DNA of 64,000 bases from positions 1 through 64,000 of the forward strand of contig UQNJ01000003.1 in the NCBI GenBank assembly GCA_900542295.1, written 5' to 3'. Numbering within the stretch: the stretch's first letter is position 1; every line of letters begins with the position of its first letter. Below the pieces are notes generated by a model. The model saw nothing but the letters and a program-made list of their open reading frames with translations, did no database searches and was not told the DNA's origin. Positions 51,026 to 59,638 of the stretch are shown here, piece by piece. Origin of the DNA: an uncultured Eubacteriales bacterium. GTDB taxonomy: Bacteria > Bacillota > Clostridia > Peptostreptococcales > Anaerovoracaceae. Both the position numbers and the translations under genes were made by a program.

Positions 51026-51114
51026 TGGCGGAGACGGTGGGATTCGAACCCACGAGCCCGTAAGGGCTAACGCATTTCGAGTGCGCCCCGTTATGACCAC
51101 TTCGATACGTCTCC
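51026..51114 (-). tRNA. tRNA-Ser (anticodon CGA)
   Basis: Read on the minus strand from 51114: acceptor GGAGACG pairs with CGTCTCC (51036-51030), discriminator G, and CCA encoded (51028-51026). The anticodon stem GCGCA/TGCGT encloses CTCGAAA, anticodon CGA at 51079-51077, reading UCG. A long variable arm (AGCCCTTACGGGCT) marks a class II serine tRNA. The T arm GTGGGTTCGAATCCCAC is perfect. Length 89 with CCA. It has its own promoter and terminator. The integrase relic beside its 3' end suggests it was used as an attachment site. Confidence 0.96.
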
Positions 51115-51125
51115 ATGACTTTACT

Positions 51126-51154
51126 ACTATACCACAGTACGAGGGGCTTCGCAA
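51126..51154 (-). promoter_or_regulatory. promoter of tRNA-Ser
   Basis: On the minus strand: -35 TTGCGA (51154-51149), 17-nt spacer, -10 TATAGT (51131-51126), 11 bases before the tRNA 5' end. Confidence 0.75.
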
Positions 51155-51441
51155 GATGGTTTTTGTATTATAATATCTTATCAGCAAGCCGAACATGACT
51201 GCATAGTGTTCATTTTGCAGCAATCTGAAAAGGGAATCCATATACACCCCCTAAGCCATAAGTCCACCATTTGTCTATCATAAAAACTACATATAATTGA
51301 TGTAAAGTTTAACTAAAAAATCAGATTCTTACAGTATTTGAAACAGTTGTTAAAAGGCTGAAGCTATGCTAAAATATATCTATTATATGTTTCGATATCA
51401 TGAGAAACAAAGATGTATGGAAAAGAGGATAAAATAAAAAC
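51155..51441 (+). promoter_or_regulatory. spacer with the rmuC promoter
   Basis: No gene is supported here. -35 TTGTTA (51347-51352), 17-nt spacer and -10 TAAAAT (51370-51375) form a good promoter for rmuC, with a leader of about 60 bases. GAGGA before the ATG is somewhat distant. The rest (51155-51340) shows nothing I can name. Confidence 0.5.
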
Positions 51442-52680
51442 ATGACAGAACCGCTATTTATATATATGCTTATAATAATTTCCGCAGTTTCGGCTGTTTG
51501 CATTATAATACTGCTCATAAGCAACAGAGAATTAAACAGAAAAATCAGTGATATGAATAAGAACGATAGAGGAACTGCTCAAGATGTTCAGAATTCTCTA
51601 AAAAATTTCAGTGATATAATTTCACAGAACCAAAGAGATACAGCCGACGCAATGGATAAAAGGCTGGCAGACCTTAATCATCGATTTTCCAACATGGCTG
51701 TCGAAAATGAGCAGAAGCTTGAAAATATAAGAAAGACTATGGAAGAGCGAATTTCAGACTTGACCAAGGACAATAACAAACAGCTTGAGATGATGCGAAA
51801 TACGGTAGATGAAAAGCTGCAGAAGACTTTAAATGACAGGATAAATCAGTCGTTTAAACTGGTAAGCGATAGACTCGAAGCCGTATATAAAGGTCTTGGA
51901 GAAATGCAGAATCTTGCTGCCGGAGTAGGAGATCTCAAAAAAGTTCTTTCCAATGTCAAGACAAGAGGAATTTTGGGGGAAGTACAGCTCGGTGCAATTC
52001 TTGAGCAGATCCTTACGCCTGAACAATACGCCGAAAACATAAATGTAAAGGGCAGCGGCGGAGAAAGAGTTGAATTTGCGGTCAGACTGCCGGGAAATGA
52101 TGACGGAGAAGTATGGCTGCCTATAGATGCAAAGTTTCCGGGAGACGCCTATGGTAAGCTTATGGATGCATATGAGACCGGAGATGCCGCATTGGTGGAG
52201 GAAGCAGGCAAGAACCTTGAAAAAGTTATAAAGAGCGAGGCTAAAGATATAAGAAACAAATATATAGAGCCTCCTAAAACTACAGATTTTGCGATTATGT
52301 TCCTGCCGTTTGAGGGACTTTATGCAGAGGTAGTAAGAAGAGGACTTTTAGAAGAACTTCAAAGAGATTATAAGGTTAACATTGCAGGGCCGACAACGAT
52401 GGCAGCGTTGCTTAACAGTTTGCAGATGGGCTTCAGAACTCTTGCAATCCAGAAACATTCCGGCGAGGTATGGAATATACTGGGGGCTGTGAAAACGGAG
52501 TTCTCAAAATTCGGGGAAGTTCTTGAAGCTACGCAGAAGAGGCTCACTCAGGCGGGAGATGAATTAGATAAGCTGATAGGAACAAGAACAAACAAAATAA
52601 TCAGCAAACTTAAAAAAGTCACTGAGCTGCCGGAAAGTGTTTCCGGAGAGCTTCTTGATATAGAATCCGATTCGGAATAA
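51442..52680 (+). CDS. rmuC: DNA recombination protein RmuC
   Basis: RmuC proteins limit inversion at short inverted repeats and have a restriction-endonuclease-like core. Residues 5-27 form a membrane anchor, 30-135 a long coiled coil (EKLENIRKTMEERISDLTKD), and 140-390 the RmuC domain with KTRGILGEVQLGAILEQIL, LPIDAKFPGDAYGKL and MFLPFEGLYAEV. The length of 412 residues is normal. It is a single gene with its own promoter between tRNA-Ser and the phosphoesterase. Confidence 0.94.
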   Translation: MTEPLFIYMLIIISAVSAVCIIILLISNRELNRKISDMNKNDRGTAQDVQNSLKNFSDIISQNQRDTADAMDKRLADLNHRFSNMAVENEQKLENIRKTMEERISDLTKDNNKQLEMMRNTVDEKLQKTLNDRINQSFKLVSDRLEAVYKGLGEMQNLAAGVGDLKKVLSNVKTRGILGEVQLGAILEQILTPEQYAENINVKGSGGERVEFAVRLPGNDDGEVWLPIDAKFPGDAYGKLMDAYETGDAALVEEAGKNLEKVIKSEAKDIRNKYIEPPKTTDFAIMFLPFEGLYAEVVRRGLLEELQRDYKVNIAGPTTMAALLNSLQMGFRTLAIQKHSGEVWNILGAVKTEFSKFGEVLEATQKRLTQAGDELDKLIGTRTNKIISKLKKVTELPESVSGELLDIESDSE

Positions 52681-52739
52681 AAGCTGTTGAGAAGCAGTAT
52701 ACAATAAGCTTGATATCAAAATGAAAAACAGGTAAATTT

Positions 52740-53465
52740 ATGAAAATATTTGCAATAGGGGATTTGCATCTTTCTTTTGACAAGAGTGTGCAGAAACCTA
52801 TGGATATATTCGGTCCGATGTGGCATGACCATACCGACAGGCTTCAAAAAAACTGGATTGAAACGGTGAATGAAGAAGATACTGTAATAGTATGCGGAGA
52901 TATTTCGTGGGGCCTTCGGCTAAAAGAAGCAGCAAGCGACTTTGAATGGATACGGTCGCTTCCCGGAAGAAAACTTATTTTTAAAGGGAACCATGATTTA
53001 TGGTGGCAATCGGCCGGAAAACTCAATAAACTTTATGGAGACGACAAACTGATATTTGTGCAGAACGATGCAGTGGTTGTAGAATGTGGCGAGCGAGGAG
53101 AAAAAAGCGTGGCGGTATGCGGAAGCCGCGGTTGGACATGCCCCGGAAGCGAGGGCTTTTCTGCGGAAGATGAGAAAATTTACCGCAGGGAGCTTATCAG
53201 GCTTGAAATGTCTCTTAAAGAAGGTGCATCCAGGGAGGTTGATTCCATAATAGGAGTTCTCCATTTTCCGCCGACAAACGATAATAAACAAAGCTCCGGG
53301 TTTACTGAGCTTATGAGTAATTACAACGTAAAAACATGTGTATACGGACATATTCATGGTACAGATGCATTTAAAAACGGGCTTCAGGGGATATTAAACG
53401 GTGTACGGTATGAACTTGTATCACTTGATTATTTGAACGCCCGACCAAAGGAGGTAATAATATGA
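52740..53465 (+). CDS. calcineurin-like metallophosphoesterase
   Basis: A 241-residue phosphoesterase with all metal boxes: FAIGDLHLSF (Asp, His), VCGDISWG (Asp), FKGNHDLWW (Asn, His), GVLHFPP (His) and YGHIHGT (His-x-His). Family members act on nucleotides or phospho-esters; this subgroup is uncharacterised. The stop overlaps the deoB start by four bases (ATGA), which ties it to nucleoside catabolism, perhaps as a phosphatase for the sugars or nucleotides involved. Confidence 0.9.
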   Translation: MKIFAIGDLHLSFDKSVQKPMDIFGPMWHDHTDRLQKNWIETVNEEDTVIVCGDISWGLRLKEAASDFEWIRSLPGRKLIFKGNHDLWWQSAGKLNKLYGDDKLIFVQNDAVVVECGERGEKSVAVCGSRGWTCPGSEGFSAEDEKIYRRELIRLEMSLKEGASREVDSIIGVLHFPPTNDNKQSSGFTELMSNYNVKTCVYGHIHGTDAFKNGLQGILNGVRYELVSLDYLNARPKEVII

Positions 53466-54631
53466 GCAAGGTTATATTGGTAGTTACAGACAGCATGGGA
53501 GTGGGAGCGCTTCCTGATGCCGCAGGATACGGAGATAATGGCGCTGATACTTTTGGACATATTCTTGATAAAAACAAGAATTTAGAAATTCCAAATCTTA
53601 AAAATTTAGGTATAGGCAATATAGAGGGTGTTTTTTGGGATCATCTTAAATCTGAATCTCCAATAGGTGCTTTCGGAAAGATGGCTGAAATTTCAAAGGG
53701 TAAGGACACTATAACAGGTCATTGGGAAATAGCGGGGATATATACAGATACTCCGTTTAAAACTTATCCCGACGGTTTTCCCGATAAATTTATAAGAGAT
53801 TTTGAAAAAGCCATAGGAAGAGAAGTAATTGGAAATTACCCGGCTTCGGGAACAGAAATCATAGAACAGCTCGGACCTGAGCATGAAGCGACAGGAAAGC
53901 CTATAGTATACACCTCTGCCGACAGCGTATTCCAGATCGCAGCAAATACGGATATAATTCCTTTAGAGGAACTTTATGACATATGCCTTAAGGCTCGTGG
54001 ATTGCTGATAGGCGATGTTGCCTGCGGAAGAGTAATTGCAAGACCTTATATAATAAAAGACGGAAAACGCACAAGAACTTCGCAGCGCAGGGATTATGCG
54101 GTTTCACCAACAGAAGATACGGTGCTGGACAAGGTAAAAGCTGCCGGAAAAAGAGTTTATGCCGTAGGTAAAATAAGCGATATATTTAACGGAAAAGGTG
54201 TTACAGATGCAGTTCATACAGACAGCAATATGGACGGAATAGATAAAACCATAGAGGCTATAGGCATGGATTTTGATGGGTTTATATTTACAAATCTCGT
54301 AGACTTTGACTCCCAGTACGGTCATCGCAGAGATGCATTAGGCTATGGCAAGGCAATAGAAGAATTTGACGCAAGACTTCCGGAATTGATGAAAGCGCTT
54401 TCTGATGATGATGTTCTTATGATATGTGCAGACCACGGCAATGATCCTGTTCATACCGGGTTTGATCATACAAGAGAATATGTGCCCGTTTTGGTTTACG
54501 GAAAGAAAGTCAAGGCAGGAGTCGATCTCGGAATAAGAAAAACATTTGCAGATATAGGAGCAACTGTAGCAGATATATTGGGAGCAGAACCTACAAAGAT
54601 AGGCGAAAGCTTTAAAGAGGTGATTTTGTAA
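53462..54631 (+). CDS. deoB: phosphopentomutase
   Basis: DeoB converts deoxyribose 1-phosphate (or ribose 1-phosphate) to the 5-phosphate. It belongs to the alkaline-phosphatase superfamily: VTDSMGVGALPDA (metal Asp), KDTITGHWEIAG (phospho-Thr loop), NLVDFDSQYGHRRD and ICADHGNDPVHTGFDHTRE (metal Asp and His). The length of 389 residues is typical. AGGAGG precedes the ATG. It is followed directly by the pyrimidine-nucleoside phosphorylase, its supplier of sugar 1-phosphate. Confidence 0.96.
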   Translation: MSKVILVVTDSMGVGALPDAAGYGDNGADTFGHILDKNKNLEIPNLKNLGIGNIEGVFWDHLKSESPIGAFGKMAEISKGKDTITGHWEIAGIYTDTPFKTYPDGFPDKFIRDFEKAIGREVIGNYPASGTEIIEQLGPEHEATGKPIVYTSADSVFQIAANTDIIPLEELYDICLKARGLLIGDVACGRVIARPYIIKDGKRTRTSQRRDYAVSPTEDTVLDKVKAAGKRVYAVGKISDIFNGKGVTDAVHTDSNMDGIDKTIEAIGMDFDGFIFTNLVDFDSQYGHRRDALGYGKAIEEFDARLPELMKALSDDDVLMICADHGNDPVHTGFDHTREYVPVLVYGKKVKAGVDLGIRKTFADIGATVADILGAEPTKIGESFKEVIL

Positions 54632-55938
54632 TGAATATGGTAGAAATTATTCAAAAGAAAAAAGACGGACTGAAATTATCTGCCGAAGAAATAAAATGGT
54701 TTATAGACGGATATGTAGAAGGCGTTATACCGGATTATCAGGCTTCAGCTCTCTTAATGGCGATTTATTTTCAGGGACTTGATGAAGAAGAAACTTTTGC
54801 TCTTACTGATGCTATGAGGTATTCCGGAGACACGATCGACTTGTCATCTATAAAAGGAATAAAGGTTGACAAACATTCCACAGGGGGAGTCGGAGATAAG
54901 ACAACACTTGTCGTAGCGCCCCTTGCAGCTGCCTGTGGTGTTCCTATAGCCAAGATGAGCGGAAGAGGACTGGGATTTACAGGCGGAACAGTAGATAAGA
55001 TGGAGTCAATTCCGGGTTTTAGAACTTCGTTAAGCGGTGAAGAATTCTTATCGCAAGTAAACGATATAGGGATTTCTGTAATAGGACAGACCGGACATTT
55101 GACTCCGGCAGACAAAAAAATATATGCATTGCGTGATGTGACTGCTACCGTTGACAACTTCGGTCTTATCGCTTCAAGTATAATGAGCAAGAAGCTAGCT
55201 GCCGGAAGCGACGCCATAGTATTAGATGTAAAAGTAGGAGACGGCGCATTTATGGAAAATCATGAAGATGCCTCGACGCTTGCAAAGCTGATGGTTAAGA
55301 TAGGAAACAATGCAGGCCGCAGAACTGTTGCAGCTATAACCGAGATGGGACAGCCGTTGGGAAGAGCGGTCGGCAACAGTATAGAAGTGATTGAAGCTAT
55401 AGAAACTCTTAAAGGAAACGGTCCAAGGGATATAACAGAATTAGCATGCAAATTAAGCGGAATAATGGTTTATTTAGGAGGAAAGGCCAGTACTCCCGAG
55501 GAAGGTATGGAAATGACCTCTGCGGCATTGGAGGATGGAAGCGGTCTAAAAAAACTCAGAGAATTTATAGCTGCACAGGGAGGAAATCCTGATGTCACAG
55601 AAGATTATTCTCTGTTTCCGCAGCATTCCTTAAAAAGAGAGCTTAAGGCCGGTCAAGATGGTTATATAGAAAAAATTGAAGCGAAGCGAATAGGGCTTGC
55701 ATCTCAACATACAGGGGCAGGAAGAGCTACCAAGGAAGATGACCTTGACTTGTCGGCAGGAATTTATATATGTAAAAAGGTAGGCGATAAGGTTAAAAGC
55801 GGTGACATTCTTGCAGAATTTTACGGCAACGATGCAGCAAAGATAGAAAATGCGCTAAAAGAAGCGGGCAAAGCTTTCTCAATAGGCACGGCACCGGTCG
55901 AACCACCGGTTCTTATAAAAGAAATAATAGGTTTATAA
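54631..55938 (+). CDS. pdp: pyrimidine-nucleoside (thymidine/uridine) phosphorylase
   Basis: Splits pyrimidine nucleosides with phosphate to the base and (deoxy)ribose 1-phosphate. The signature KHSTGGVGDKTTLVVAPLAA, GRGLGFTGGTVDKMESI, and the C-terminal domain AKRIGLASQHTGAGRA are clear over 435 residues. The Gram-positive enzyme is broader in substrate than E. coli DeoA. The ATG shares its first A with the deoB stop (TAATG); GAGGTG lies ten bases upstream. Downstream after 13 bases is citrate synthase, perhaps on the same transcript. Confidence 0.94.
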   Translation: MNMVEIIQKKKDGLKLSAEEIKWFIDGYVEGVIPDYQASALLMAIYFQGLDEEETFALTDAMRYSGDTIDLSSIKGIKVDKHSTGGVGDKTTLVVAPLAAACGVPIAKMSGRGLGFTGGTVDKMESIPGFRTSLSGEEFLSQVNDIGISVIGQTGHLTPADKKIYALRDVTATVDNFGLIASSIMSKKLAAGSDAIVLDVKVGDGAFMENHEDASTLAKLMVKIGNNAGRRTVAAITEMGQPLGRAVGNSIEVIEAIETLKGNGPRDITELACKLSGIMVYLGGKASTPEEGMEMTSAALEDGSGLKKLREFIAAQGGNPDVTEDYSLFPQHSLKRELKAGQDGYIEKIEAKRIGLASQHTGAGRATKEDDLDLSAGIYICKKVGDKVKSGDILAEFYGNDAAKIENALKEAGKAFSIGTAPVEPPVLIKEIIGL

Positions 55939-55951
55939 GGGGGAAAATAAA

Positions 55952-57298
55952 ATGAGCATTTTGACAGAATATGCTAAAGAAAAAGAAAATTTATGTGTTA
56001 AAAACGACCGTATAAAGGCAGAGCTTTTTAAGGAATTCGGGGTTAAAAAAGGCTTGAGAGACTTAGATGGACACGGTGTCCTGACAGGACTTACCAATAT
56101 TTCACATGTGACGGGATTTAAGACGGTTGACGGTAAACAAGTGCCTTGTGACGGCGAGTTGCTTTACCGTGGTTATGATGTAACAAAAATGGTAGAGGGC
56201 AGTCTGGGCAAAAAGTATATATTTGAAGAGGGAGCATATCTGCTATTGTTTGGAGAATTGCCTACGGCTGAGCAGCTTTCTGAATTCGAGAATGTTCTTT
56301 TTCAGTGTATGAAACTGCCGAAGAACTTTACAAGAGAAGTTATAATGAAGGCACCAAGCCCTGATATAATGAATTCAATGACAAGAAGCATACTGACTCT
56401 TGCTTCATATGATCCGCAAAGAGATAATCTGGAACTTGATAATGTTCTTCGCCAGTGTTTGCAGCTTATAGGGCTGTTCCCCATGTTAGCTGTTTATGCT
56501 TATCATGCACATAATCACTATGATAATGACGGAAGCATGTATATACACAGACCTAAGCCTAATATGTCTCTTGCAGAAAATCTATTGCAGATGCTGAGAC
56601 CTGACATGAAATTTACAGAACTTGAGGCGCAGGTGCTTGATATAGCATTACTGCTTCACATGGAACACGGCGGCGGAAACAATTCCACATTTACTACAAG
56701 GGTAGTAACATCGGCAGGTTCAGATACATATTCTGCAATAGCTGCGGCAATGTCTTCCCTCAAAGGTAAAAAGCATGGCGGTGCAAACCTCATGGTAATG
56801 AATATGATGGACGATATCAAAAAACATGTATCGGATTATTATGATAAAGAAGAGGTAGGCTATTACTTAGATAAAATTTTAAATAAAGAGGCATTTGACA
56901 AGAAAGGGCTTATATACGGAATGGGTCATGCTGTATATTCTCTTTCCGACCCAAGAGAAAAGGTTTTCAAAGGCTTTGTTGAAAAACTTGCAAAAGCAAA
57001 AGGGCGTGATGAAGATATGGCTCTTTACAACAATATTGAAGAAATGGCGCCTAAGATAATTTCAGGAGAGAGAAAGATTTTCAAAGGAGTAAGCCCTAAT
57101 GTGGACTTTTACAGCGGTTTTGTATATGATATGCTGGAAATCCCGAGAGAGATGTACACGCCTCTCTTTGCAGTGGCAAGAATAGCAGGTTGGAGCGCTC
57201 ACCGTATGGAAGAACTCATAACTGACAGCAAGATAATAAGGCCGGCATATAAGAGTCTCGTTTCAAAGCGTGAATATATACCAAGAGATGAAAGATAG
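55952..57298 (+). CDS. citrate synthase (Si-type fold)
   Basis: Condenses acetyl-CoA and oxaloacetate. GLRDLDGHGVLTGLTNISHV, LHMEHGGGNNSTFTTRVV (first catalytic His in ALLLHMEHGGG), KKHGGANLMVM and YGMGHAVYSLSDPREK (second His) and PNVDFYSGF (catalytic Asp) are present. At 448 residues it belongs to the longer clostridial group, which also contains 2-methylcitrate-type enzymes. No aconitase or isocitrate dehydrogenase is next to it. It starts after GGGGG-type AAGGGGG and ends at a strong terminator. Confidence 0.93.
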   Translation: MSILTEYAKEKENLCVKNDRIKAELFKEFGVKKGLRDLDGHGVLTGLTNISHVTGFKTVDGKQVPCDGELLYRGYDVTKMVEGSLGKKYIFEEGAYLLLFGELPTAEQLSEFENVLFQCMKLPKNFTREVIMKAPSPDIMNSMTRSILTLASYDPQRDNLELDNVLRQCLQLIGLFPMLAVYAYHAHNHYDNDGSMYIHRPKPNMSLAENLLQMLRPDMKFTELEAQVLDIALLLHMEHGGGNNSTFTTRVVTSAGSDTYSAIAAAMSSLKGKKHGGANLMVMNMMDDIKKHVSDYYDKEEVGYYLDKILNKEAFDKKGLIYGMGHAVYSLSDPREKVFKGFVEKLAKAKGRDEDMALYNNIEEMAPKIISGERKIFKGVSPNVDFYSGFVYDMLEIPREMYTPLFAVARIAGWSAHRMEELITDSKIIRPAYKSLVSKREYIPRDER

Positions 57299-57336
57299 CT
57301 TTTAAGCAGGTTTTGTAGTTATAGAAGATTTAACAT

Positions 57337-57374
57337 AAAGGACAGTAAGCATGTTTTGCTTGCTGTCCTTTTGT
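57337..57374 (+). terminator. terminator after citrate synthase
   Basis: AAAGGACAGTAAGCA (57337-57351) pairs with TGCTTGCTGTCCTTT (57357-57371), one G-T wobble, loop of five, followed by TG and T-rich sequence. Confidence 0.85.
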
Positions 57375-57442
57375 ATTGAATCTATGACCTATAACAAAAA
57401 GGAATAAGTATAATAAAAAAACATGAATTGTACTTTCTTTGA

Positions 57443-57826
57443 ATCGCTCAGGGGGCTTTTGATGAAACAGTAAAGTACATGAAGCAGAGAAAGCAGTTCG
57501 GCAAGACTCTTGACAGATTCCAGGCACTTTCTTTCGAGATGGCTTCTATGAAAGTGAAAATCGACGGAGCAAGATATTTGCTTTATGATGCATGTAACAG
57601 GAGAGACTTGGGCTTGCCGGCAACAGTAGCGGCAGCAGAAGCAAAGCTTGCATGCTCGGAAGCTGCATCTTATGTTACTAATAAAGCTGTGCAGTTCCAC
57701 GGAGGTTACGGATATATTAAAGATTATCCTGTAGAAAGAATGTACAGAGACGCTAAGATAACGGAAATATACGAGGGCACATCTGAGGTTATGAAGATGG
57801 TAATGTCCGGAGAGATATTTAAGTAG
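57443..57826 (+). pseudogene. acyl-CoA dehydrogenase, 5'-truncated
   Basis: Only the C-terminal domain of a butyryl-CoA-type dehydrogenase remains: IAQGAFDETVKYMKQRKQFG, then AVQFHGGYGYIKDYPVERMY and the catalytic-Glu region ITEIYEGTSEVMKMVMSG. The frame begins right after a TGA (57440-57442), and about two thirds of the usual 380 residues are missing. Internal ATGs at 57463 and 57479 could start a 115-residue piece, but with no ribosome site. The rest is well preserved, so the deletion looks recent. It stands in the usual place before etfB. Confidence 0.88.
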
Positions 57827-57840
57827 GAGGGAGCCGTAAA

Positions 57841-58764
57841 ATGAAAATAATAGTATGTGTAAAACAAGTACCTGACACAACAGAGATAAGGATAAATCCG
57901 GAGACAGGCACGCTTATAAGAGATGGAGTCCCTTCGATATTGAATCCTGATGATGCTAATGCACTTGAAGAAGCATTAAAAGTAAAAGACTCATATCCGG
58001 ACACAAAGGTGACTGTTATAACAATGGGACCTCCTCAGGCTAAGGATATGCTGCGTGAATGTATAGCCATGGGAGCAGATGATGCTGTGCTGCTTTCTGA
58101 CCGTGCTCTTGGCGGATCGGATACATGGGCGACATCAAATGCTATAGCAGCGGGAATAAGAAAAATAGGACAGTTCGATATGATATTTGCAGGAAGACAG
58201 GCCATAGACGGAGACACCGCTCAGGTGGGCCCTCAGATGGCTACAGTAAGACCGGGTGTAATGGCCAAGAGAGAAAAACAAGAGGGTGCTTCCGGAGAGC
58301 TTGTAAGGGCAGCCGTAGATTTAAAGCCATGTGATATAAATGTGGAAGTTATGGAAGTGGTTAAAGCGGCTAAGGAAAAGGTATCTCTTACAGACGCTAA
58401 AATAATTTGCTCAGGAGGCAGAGGAGTAGGCGGGCCTGAGGGATTTGGTCTGATAAAAGCTTTTGCGGATAAGGTTGGAGGCGTTGTGGGAGCAAGCCGT
58501 GCCGCTGTTGACGCAGGGTGGATAGACCCTTCTCACCAGGTTGGGCAGACAGGAACAACGGTTAAGCCTGAAATATATTTTGCATGCGGCATTTCGGGAG
58601 CTATACAGCACCAGGCAGGTATGTCATCATCAAAGATAATAGTTGCAATAAATAAAGATCCGGAATGTCCGATGATGAAATTGGCGGATTATGCTATAGA
58701 AGGTGATCTGAAGAAGGTTGTTCCCGAAATAATTGCAGCATGGGACAGTGATCTGACAGAATGA
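57841..58764 (+). CDS. EtfB-EtfA chimera (in-frame deletion fusion of electron-transfer flavoprotein subunits)
   Basis: Residues 1-133 are the start of EtfB: MKIIVCVKQVPDTTEIRINP, TGTLIRDGVPSILNPDDANA and GRQAIDGDTAQVGPQ. From about residue 133 the sequence is EtfA: PQMATVRPGVM, then GGRGVGG, GASRAAVDAGW, QVGQTGTTV, ACGISGAIQHQAGMSSSK and AINKDP, the FAD-binding domain. Normal EtfB (about 260) and EtfA (about 330-400) are separate; this protein has 307 residues. The C-terminal part of EtfB and N-terminal part of EtfA are missing. The join falls at PQMA, a string similar in both subunits, so recombination through a short match is likely. AGGAGG precedes the ATG. It is unlikely to form a working ETF. 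Confidence 0.85.
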   Translation: MKIIVCVKQVPDTTEIRINPETGTLIRDGVPSILNPDDANALEEALKVKDSYPDTKVTVITMGPPQAKDMLRECIAMGADDAVLLSDRALGGSDTWATSNAIAAGIRKIGQFDMIFAGRQAIDGDTAQVGPQMATVRPGVMAKREKQEGASGELVRAAVDLKPCDINVEVMEVVKAAKEKVSLTDAKIICSGGRGVGGPEGFGLIKAFADKVGGVVGASRAAVDAGWIDPSHQVGQTGTTVKPEIYFACGISGAIQHQAGMSSSKIIVAINKDPECPMMKLADYAIEGDLKKVVPEIIAAWDSDLTE

Positions 58765-59501
58765 GCGATGATAAAAAATTCAAAGTAAAATATCTTTTAG
58801 ACAGTGCCGTATTGATCGGATACGGAGAAGATAAGTTTCTTGTAGATGGGATAGTTTCAGATAAGCAGCATTTCGATGTTATGGACAATCATACGGAGCA
58901 TGCTCTGATGAACAGAGAAGGAATATTTGAAAATCTTAACTTCCTTCTGTTTACCCACTGCCACGGAGATCATTTCAGCAACAGCAAGACAAGAAAATTT
59001 TTAAGTAAGAATTCGGGAATCAAGGTTTTTCTCCCCTCAAACAGCGGAATATCCGAAGATTTTATAAAAGGAAAAGGCTCACAGCCGTATAATATATCTA
59101 CGGGAGAAGGAGAAATGGTATCTTTCTGTTTTGGCGAAATTACCATAGAGTATCTTAAGATTAAGCACTTGACCTTTGACTATCCGGAGCATTACTGCAT
59201 AAATATAGCAGCCCCTCATGAAAGCATAACATTTACGGCAGACATGGATTTCAATTATATTCAGAACCTTGGTGAATTTACAAGGAGGGAGAAATCTGCC
59301 GTATTTGTAAATCACTTGAATATGCTTCATCGCAAGTGGAGGAATTCTCTTATGGAGATGAAATACGATAACATCTATTTTTACCACTTGCCCAGCGAGT
59401 ATTCAGACGGATTTGGTTATAGAGACAGAGCACTGCGAAACTGGGAAAAATACAAGACTGTATTTACCAATGGCAGTCTGCTTACATATGAGCCGAAGTG
59501 A
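58761..59501 (+). CDS. MBL-fold metal-dependent hydrolase
   Basis: A 246-residue protein of the metallo-beta-lactamase fold. LFTHCHGDHFS is the HxHxDH metal box; ITFTADMDFNY carries the bridging Asp, and FYHLPSEYS the late His. The family includes many hydrolases, and the substrate cannot be read. Its ATG overlaps the stop of the EtfB-EtfA chimera (ATGA), so it depends on that transcript. It shows no sign of damage. Confidence 0.85.
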   Translation: MSDDKKFKVKYLLDSAVLIGYGEDKFLVDGIVSDKQHFDVMDNHTEHALMNREGIFENLNFLLFTHCHGDHFSNSKTRKFLSKNSGIKVFLPSNSGISEDFIKGKGSQPYNISTGEGEMVSFCFGEITIEYLKIKHLTFDYPEHYCINIAAPHESITFTADMDFNYIQNLGEFTRREKSAVFVNHLNMLHRKWRNSLMEMKYDNIYFYHLPSEYSDGFGYRDRALRNWEKYKTVFTNGSLLTYEPK

Positions 59502-59564
59502 TATCTGCTGTGATAATTTGTATAAAACGATAAAATATAGAAAGTTTAAAAGTTCATTAAATGC

Positions 59565-59605
59565 AAAAATACACCTCTTGCCATATCGGCAAGGGTGTAT
59601 TTTTA
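59565..59605. terminator. bidirectional terminator between convergent genes
   Basis: AAAAATACACC-T-CTTGCC (59565-59582) pairs with GGCAAGGGTGTATTTTT (59588-59604) with one bulged T. A and T runs on both sides. Confidence 0.85.
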
Positions 59606-59638
59606 TGGTGATATATTATATGAAAAAAGGAGTAATGT

